A DNA stretch of 17,130 nucleotides from an uncultured Bacilli bacterium (lineage in GTDB: Bacteria; Bacillota_I; Bacilli_A; RF39; UBA660), in contig CANRDA010000014.1 of NCBI GenBank assembly GCA_947629285.1, forward strand, positions 1-17,130, written 5' to 3'. This document shows positions 13,177 to 17,130 of this stretch, one piece after another. The position numbers and the translations under genes were made by a program. Below the pieces are notes generated by a model. That model saw nothing but the letters and a program-made list of their open reading frames with translations, ran no database searches and was not told the DNA's origin. Position 1 is the first letter of the stretch. The number at the start of each line of letters is the position of its first letter.

Positions 13177-13707
13177 CTATTTTTCTTTTTTTGGCATAAG
13201 TATCATAGTCATGTTTCTTCCATCCAAAATTGGTTTTTGTTCAATCTCTGCAACACTTGATAGTGCGTCTGCAAACCTCAATAAAACATCACGACCTAAC
13301 TCTGTATGAGCCATTTCTCTACCTTTAAAACGTACTACGGCTTTTACTTTATGACCCTTTTCTAAATATTTACTTGAGTTATTTACACGCGTATTAAAGT
13401 CGTGTATATCAATTGTAACAGATAAACGATATTCTTTCATCTCTAAATTGGCTTCTCTTTGCTTTTTTATATTTTCTTTTTGTTTCTTCTTGTTTTGATA
13501 TTTAAATTTGTTGTAATCCATAACCTTACAAACAGGCGGATTAGCTCCTGGACTAATCATTACAAGGTCGAAACCTGCATAGGTTGCAAGAGTAAGCGCA
13601 TCATTAATAGATTTAATACCTAATTGTTCACCATTTGGACCTATAACCATAACTTCTTTAGCTCTAATTTGTTCATTTATAAACAAATCTTTTTCTTTGT
13701 TTGCGAT
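13177..13707 (-). CDS. infC: Translation initiation factor IF-3
   Basis: IF-3 binds the 30S subunit, prevents early joining of 50S and rejects wrong start codons. The protein shows the N-domain LFINEQIRAKEVMVIG, the linker and MDYNKFKYQNKKKQKE, and the C-domain with SVTIDIHDFNTR, KVKAVVRFKGREMAH and the closing GRNMTMILMPKK. I place the start at ATC (13705-13707), six bases after GGAGGTG, giving 176 residues. The frame extends to a TTG at 13722, but that longer form would translate the ribosome site as EVF, as often happens in automated IF-3 annotations. A non-AUG start (AUU, less often AUC) is a known autoregulatory device of infC. The gene heads the infC-rpmI-rplT operon behind an L20-type leader. 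Confidence 0.93.
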   Translation of the reverse strand: MANKEKDLFINEQIRAKEVMVIGPNGEQLGIKSINDALTLATYAGFDLVMISPGANPPVCKVMDYNKFKYQNKKKQKENIKKQREANLEMKEYRLSVTIDIHDFNTRVNNSSKYLEKGHKVKAVVRFKGREMAHTELGRDVLLRFADALSSVAEIEQKPILDGRNMTMILMPKKEK

Positions 13708-13736
13708 AACAAACACCTCCAATATCTTATACCATG

Positions 13737-13850
13737 AAAAAAGTAGACACTTATAGTATCCACTTAACCTACAAATTTAAAATCTTTAGGCATTTACCCA
13801 TCACTTAAGCAATCGGGTGGATGTGGATACATCTCTTTCCTTTTCCATAT
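13737..13850 (-). promoter_or_regulatory. L20-type ribosomal leader with terminator/antiterminator
   Basis: The untranslated leader of infC ends in a terminator: a 9-bp stem with two G-U pairs (arms 13755-13763 and 13743-13751, loop of three) and six Ts at 13737-13742. Upstream in the same RNA, GTATCCAC (13823-13830) is perfectly complementary to the 5' arm GTGGATAC (13756-13763) and could form the competing antiterminator. This is the layout of the Bacillus L20 leader, where free L20 causes early termination. The assignment rests on position and complementarity, not on a model search. Confidence 0.8.
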
Positions 13851-13856
13851 GTATTG

Positions 13857-13885
13857 ATTATACCTTTTAATTACTTATTTGTCAA
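13857..13885 (-). promoter_or_regulatory. Consensus promoter of the infC-rpmI-rplT operon
   Basis: Perfect TTGACA (13880-13885), a 17-base spacer and perfect TATAAT (13857-13862) on the minus strand, as expected for a highly expressed translation operon. It starts 18 bases after the tsaD stop codon, and no terminator separates the two. Confidence 0.85.
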
Positions 13886-13902
13886 TACTTTTTATTAACT
13901 TT

Positions 13903-14904
13903 TTAAAATAAACTAACGGTTGCCGCAGCTTTCAAATCTAAATCTGCTTTTATACCTTTTTTATAGGCAAAGTATCCAGCACTTGCAATCATAGCAGCAT
14001 TGTCAGTACAATATTTTATATTCGGTATTGTAAGGTTTATTCCTTCTTTTTTACAAACTTCACTAAATTTATTTCTTATCCCACTATTTGCAGATACTCC
14101 ACCTGCAATTATAAGATTTTTTACATTATATTCTTTTAAAGCTCTCATAGTCTTTTTTGTTAGTATTTCTACTACCCTATTTTGAAATGAACAGGCTATA
14201 TCTTCTTTTCTAATCTCATTACCCCTTTGTGATTCATTGTGGACTAAATTAATAACCGCACTCTTAATTCCACTAAAACTAAAGTTATAAGTATCATCAT
14301 CTAAAGGTAGTGGTAAATTATAAGTAGCCTTACCATCATAAGATAATTTATCTACTAAAGGACCTCCTGGATATGGAACACCTATAACACGTGCGACTTT
14401 GTCGTAACACTCTCCAACCGCATCATCTAAAGTCCCACCAATTTTTTTAAATTTATAATTATCTTCCATATATATTAAATCGGTATGACCTCCAGATACA
14501 ACTAAAGCAATTAAAGGAAATTCCATTTTAGATACTAAGTTATTTGCATATATATGCCCTGCTATATGGTGTACCGGAATGAGGGGTTTATTATATATGT
14601 ATGAAAGAGTTGCTGCAGCAGTCACACCTATTAATAAACATCCAATAAGTCCTGGACCATATGTTACAGCTATCGCGTCTATATCTTCCATATTCATATT
14701 TGCTTTTCTTAAGCACTCTTCTATTACCATTGTAATATTTTCAACATGCATACGACTTGCAATTTCAGGAACTACACCTCCGAAGTTAGAATGTGTATCC
14801 ATCTGTGATAAAACTACTGTTGCTATCTCCTCACAGCCATTTTTTATTATTGAAACACTAGTCTCATCACAACTACTTTCAATTCCCAATATATAAGTAT
14901 CCAT
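13903..14904 (-). CDS. tsaD: tRNA threonylcarbamoyladenosine transferase subunit TsaD
   Basis: TsaD transfers the threonylcarbamoyl group to A37 of ANN-decoding tRNAs, working with TsaB and TsaE. The 333-residue protein shows YILGIESSCDETS at the start, GVVPEIASRMH and TYGPGLIG. The metal-binding HHIAGH has H113 and H117 forming the HxxxH pair. VSGGHT and GGVSAN appear further on. I use the ATG at 14904, five bases after GGTGA and one base after the rimI stop, rather than a TTG twelve bases upstream. It ends the tsaE-tsaB-rimI-tsaD operon; no terminator is evident before the infC promoter. Confidence 0.96.
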   Translation of the reverse strand: MDTYILGIESSCDETSVSIIKNGCEEIATVVLSQMDTHSNFGGVVPEIASRMHVENITMVIEECLRKANMNMEDIDAIAVTYGPGLIGCLLIGVTAAATLSYIYNKPLIPVHHIAGHIYANNLVSKMEFPLIALVVSGGHTDLIYMEDNYKFKKIGGTLDDAVGECYDKVARVIGVPYPGGPLVDKLSYDGKATYNLPLPLDDDTYNFSFSGIKSAVINLVHNESQRGNEIRKEDIACSFQNRVVEILTKKTMRALKEYNVKNLIIAGGVSANSGIRNKFSEVCKKEGINLTIPNIKYCTDNAAMIASAGYFAYKKGIKADLDLKAAATVSLF

Positions 14905-14905
14905 A

Positions 14906-15307
14906 CTATTCACCAAATTTCTTCATCATTAATAACCCATTTTCATCTTTATAATATTTTTTTCTTACAGCCTCTATAACAAAACCATTTTTTTTATAAA
15001 ATGAGATGGCTAAATCATTACTTTCTCTAACCTCTAAGGTGATATTTAGAGCACCTTTATTCTCATCTTCCATATATTTAAGTAATTTAGATGCAATACC
15101 TAATCTTCTATATGATTTATCAACTATAATATAATCTATTTCTAATCTATCGTATATTTTACTATATACAAGCACTCCTTTAATCCCATTATCGTCATAT
15201 AATAAGACATTAACGAATTCATTTAATGTCTCATCTATTTTATAATTAAATTCTTTTAAATATTTATTTACTACTTCAATATCTTTAGGTTCTAATTTTC
15301 TAATCAT
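14906..15307 (-). CDS. rimI: Ribosomal protein S18 N-acetyltransferase RimI (GNAT)
   Basis: This 133-residue GNAT enzyme is likely to acetylate the N-terminus of ribosomal protein S18 using acetyl-CoA. GNAT landmarks are the DYIIVDKSYRRLGIASKLL stretch, which holds the acetyl-CoA-binding R-x-x-G-I/A loop. The LEVRESNDLAISFYKKNGF segment with the family's Y-K-K-x-G-F ending follows. The start is ATG at 15305-15307, whose A is shared with the tsaB TGA stop; the upstream TTG is less likely. It is followed by tsaD after one base. Its place between tsaB and tsaD is the usual bacterial order and supports RimI over a generic GNAT. Confidence 0.9.
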   Translation of the reverse strand: MIRKLEPKDIEVVNKYLKEFNYKIDETLNEFVNVLLYDDNGIKGVLVYSKIYDRLEIDYIIVDKSYRRLGIASKLLKYMEDENKGALNITLEVRESNDLAISFYKKNGFVIEAVRKKYYKDENGLLMMKKFGE

Positions 15308-15921
15308 CAATGTACTCCTAAATTTTCCTCAGCTTCAGTCAATTTTAAATAGTTAGGATTTAAATTATGAGGATTAACTCCTTTATCACTCTTATGTTTA
15401 GCAATTATCTTTAATATATCGATATTAGGTTTTAAAGAATTTTTAATATCATCATACGAAATAAGTTCATAATCTTCATTTAAATTGCTTGTTAATTGTT
15501 CTAAACTTATCAAACTATCTTTTTTTATAATATTTAAATCTTCATCATATATTCCAGCAAATACGTTACCACGCCTAGCATCTATCATAGGCACTATATA
15601 TTTTTTTTCTGTATTAGTTGTTGCCATTAATTCTAAACTAGATAGAGGAACTATATCCTTTTTTAAAGACCAAGCCACTGTTTTAGCAATTGTTACTCCA
15701 ACTCTTATACCAGTAAAAGAACCTGGTCCATTTACAACAAATATTTTATCTATATCATTAATATTAAATTCAACACTTTCAAATCCTTCTTTTATTATAG
15801 GAAGTATTTTAGATGCCATATCTTTATTTATGACACTTTCAAATTTATATAAAATATTATTATTTTCTATAATTGATACAAGTGCATTACTAGTAGTTGT
15901 ATCAATTAAAAGCATCCTCAT
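15307..15921 (-). CDS. tsaB: tRNA threonylcarbamoyladenosine biosynthesis protein TsaB
   Basis: TsaB is a TsaD paralogue that forms the TsaB-TsaD heterodimer needed for t6A formation. It is not itself catalytic. The 204-residue protein has MLLIDTTTSNALVSI at the start, VVNGPGSFTGIRVGV in the middle and MIDARRGNVFAGIY, all typical of TsaB. I choose ATG 15919-15921, which shares ATGA with the tsaE stop and sits seven bases after a GAGG site. An upstream ATG at 15936 lies inside tsaE and would add five residues. It overlaps rimI by one base at its end. Confidence 0.95.
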   Translation of the reverse strand: MRMLLIDTTTSNALVSIIENNNILYKFESVINKDMASKILPIIKEGFESVEFNINDIDKIFVVNGPGSFTGIRVGVTIAKTVAWSLKKDIVPLSSLELMATTNTEKKYIVPMIDARRGNVFAGIYDEDLNIIKKDSLISLEQLTSNLNEDYELISYDDIKNSLKPNIDILKIIAKHKSDKGVNPHNLNPNYLKLTEAEENLGVH

Positions 15922-16370
15922 AATACAGCCTCGCATAACTCTTCATACTTTTTACCATATGGAGTTATAATAAGTGTTCTTCTATTTTCATCAATAACTT
16001 TGAATTTAATTTCTAATCTTTCTTTTGGTAATATATCTTTAATTGTATTAGACCATTCTATTACTACAATGCCACCTTTAGTAAAGTATTCTTCTATTCC
16101 AACACCATCAGTATTTCCGTCTAATCTATAAACATCCATGTGATATAGTGGCATCTCTCCAGTTGTATACTCTTTTATTATAGTAAAAGTAGGAGATGTA
16201 ATACTTTCATCTATTCCAAGTGCATTAGCTATACCTTTAGTAAATACTGTTTTCCCACTACCTAATTCTCCATCTAAACATATTACCATATTTTCAAATT
16301 TTTCAGATTCAAAGTTTTGAGCAAGTTCAATTGTCTCAAGTTCACTATTAGTTGTAATTTTGTATTCCAT
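15918..16370 (-). CDS. tsaE: tRNA threonylcarbamoyladenosine biosynthesis ATPase TsaE
   Basis: TsaE is a small P-loop ATPase that resets the TsaB-TsaD complex during t6A synthesis. The 150-residue protein has Walker A GELGSGKT (34-41), the SPTFTIIKEY segment, HMDVYRLD and VVIEWSN, all standard for the family. The ATG follows GGTGA by six bases. It is the first gene of the operon and its stop overlaps the tsaB start as ATGA. A promoter lies just upstream (16387-16416). Confidence 0.95.
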   Translation of the reverse strand: MEYKITTNSELETIELAQNFESEKFENMVICLDGELGSGKTVFTKGIANALGIDESITSPTFTIIKEYTTGEMPLYHMDVYRLDGNTDGVGIEEYFTKGGIVVIEWSNTIKDILPKERLEIKFKVIDENRRTLIITPYGKKYEELCEAVL

Positions 16371-16386
16371 TTAAATCACCATTATT

Positions 16387-16416
16387 ATTATACCATTAAA
16401 AAAAGTATTATTTCAA
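16387..16416 (-). promoter_or_regulatory. Promoter of the tsaE-tsaB-rimI-tsaD operon
   Basis: TTGAAA (16411-16416), 18 bases and TATAAT (16387-16392) on the minus strand. The -35 lies inside the terminator hairpin of the preceding gene, so the two control elements share DNA. Confidence 0.6.
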
Positions 16417-16428
16417 TAAAAATAATAC
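16398..16428 (-). terminator. Terminator of the 16508-16963 gene
   Basis: GTATTATTT (16420-16428 on minus) pairs perfectly with AAATAATAC (16405-16413) around a 6-base loop, followed by seven Ts (16398-16404). The 79 bases from here to the gene's stop show nothing else recognisable. Confidence 0.8.
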
Positions 16429-16507
16429 ATTTAACAATTTATTTACATGAAAATAATATATTTTTTTAATTTGTTACTTTCATTATATAAATATATGATA
16501 TTTAATT

Positions 16508-16963
16508 TTATTTTCTGTATTTAGCCTTAGTTCGCTCCATTTTTGTTATAATTTTAATAATTCTTTTTATTTTTAAAATTTGATTGTAAGATTCAGAAAT
16601 TTGTATTTCGTCAATTACTTTTTGATGTGCTTCTCTATCAGAACCTATTATTCTTTTCATCTTTTCATTTAATTCCAATATTTTACTATTTATAACTACA
16701 TTACCTAAAGATTTAACGTTTGCACCTTTTATACGTACTGCAAATTCATAGCATAAATATGCATCATTGCTATCAATAACTATTTTTTCATGTGCTGGAA
16801 TATTTGCACAATTAATATGGGTTGCAAACCAACAAGATAAATTAGCATTTTTCAATTCTAATATATCTCCTTCAAAAGTATCTACTGTTTTTTTATCACC
16901 ATATTCACGTGAAAACGCAATAAGTTTTTTCTTTAAAGCATCAATTTTAATATTATTTAACAT
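16508..16963 (-). CDS. Hypothetical protein, 151 residues, with a short repeat-like motif
   Basis: I do not recognise this protein as a named family. There is no signal peptide or membrane segment, so it is probably cytoplasmic. The middle reads NIPAHEKIVIDSNDAYLCYE, then FAVRIKGANVKSLGNVVINS. This resembles one unit of a repeat seen in some clostridial and phage-associated hypothetical proteins (AxxxHEKxVIxSGDAxxxYxFAxxVKGANI). The rest of the unit is eroded in the second half, which is a charged, Ile/Lys-rich helical tail. The ATG has AAGGAGG eight bases upstream and a strong promoter. It is transcribed alone, ending at a perfect hairpin. It may be a remnant of a longer repeat protein. Function unknown. 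Confidence 0.75.
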   Translation of the reverse strand: MLNNIKIDALKKKLIAFSREYGDKKTVDTFEGDILELKNANLSCWFATHINCANIPAHEKIVIDSNDAYLCYEFAVRIKGANVKSLGNVVINSKILELNEKMKRIIGSDREAHQKVIDEIQISESYNQILKIKRIIKIITKMERTKAKYRK

Positions 16964-16998
16964 ACCAAAACCTCCTTAATTACTAAAATATATGTTTT

Positions 16999-17026
16999 AT
17001 TATACAGCGATTATATTTTTTGTCAA
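16999..17026 (-). promoter_or_regulatory. Promoter of the hypothetical gene
   Basis: Perfect TTGACA (17021-17026), a 16-base spacer and perfect TATAAT (16999-17004) on the minus strand, about 35 bases before the start codon. Confidence 0.8.
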
Positions 17027-17095
17027 TACTTGCAATGTAATTTATATAACCCATCGCCCGAGTTTGACAGTTACTATTTTTCAAAATGTTAGTTT

Positions 17096-17128
17096 AGCCT
17101 TTATATTATAAGGCTTTTATTTTGTCAA
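17096..17128 (-). promoter_or_regulatory. Possible second upstream promoter with overlapping hairpin
   Basis: TTGACA (17123-17128), 17 bases and TATAAA (17100-17105) on the minus strand form a second candidate promoter. It would add a leader of about 130 bases to the hypothetical gene. AGCCTT (17096-17101) and AAGGCT (17110-17115) form a hairpin over the same DNA. On the plus strand that hairpin is followed by TTTATTTT and resembles a terminator, though no plus-strand gene is visible here. Confidence 0.45.
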
Positions 17129-17130
17129 GA

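Noticed and set aside
12992..13309. 105-codon plus-strand frame across rpmI and infC
   Set aside because: It is antisense to two certain ribosomal-operon genes; its composition is the mirror of their basic proteins.
15485..15970. 161-codon plus-strand frame across tsaB and tsaE
   Set aside because: It is antisense to two well-supported t6A genes that overlap in the normal way; no ribosome site.
17041..17095. A locally GC-richer stretch that might be part of a tRNA or small RNA
   Set aside because: Only a weak 5-bp hairpin can be drawn and no cloverleaf or known RNA motif is visible.

Overview
The window is very A+T-rich DNA from a low-GC Bacillota (Firmicutes) bacterium. The evidence is strong AGGAGG-type ribosome sites, TTGACA/TATAAT promoters, intrinsic terminators, an infC-rpmI-rplT operon behind an L20-type leader, and a LexA/DinR-type SOS box. 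UGA is used as a stop (tsaE, tsaB), so this is the standard bacterial code. The gene mix (MATE fused to a cytidylate-kinase-like domain, FeoAB, Fic proteins) fits an uncultured, probably gut, clostridial or bacillar lineage. I cannot name the genus.

Layout: 225-1758 (+) is a two-gene ABC importer module of the nitrate/sulfonate/taurine/pyrimidine type, ATPase then permease, with no binding protein in view. Everything after it is on the minus strand. 1776-4138 is an accessory patch: a class II Fic protein with a striking operator array over its promoter, a decayed RhuM-family gene, and a dinD gene with an SOS-box promoter. The Fic/RhuM part lies between two copies of a 32-bp repeat (30/32 identical) that carries a terminator and the end of dinD. 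It therefore looks like an insertion between two formerly adjacent convergent genes. 4280-8348 holds rarA, a MATE transporter fused to a cytidylate-kinase-like domain, and a flavoredoxin-like protein. 8413-10606 is feoA-feoB for ferrous iron uptake. 10649-12342 is a second accessory stretch: a small transposase-like HTH protein, a small membrane protein and a second Fic protein with an altered Fic motif.

12389-13863 is the translation operon infC-rpmI-rplT, with a consensus promoter, an attenuator leader, an apparent AUC start for IF3, and an L20 carrying an extra SAP/Rho_N-like C-terminal domain. 13903-16370 is the tsaE-tsaB-rimI-tsaD operon, with stop/start overlaps or a 1-nt gap between genes. 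It makes the t6A tRNA modification and probably acetylates ribosomal protein S18. 16508-16963 is an unrecognised small protein behind a strong promoter.

Most genes have their own promoter and terminator, so expression units are short. The only clear multi-gene units are the ABC pair, feoAB, infC-rpmI-rplT and tsaE-B-rimI-tsaD. The most unusual items are the phased operator array at the Fic promoter, the repeat-bounded Fic/RhuM insertion, the MATE-kinase fusion with a hairpin leader, and the L20 extension. No CRISPR array, tRNA, rRNA or intact insertion sequence was seen.
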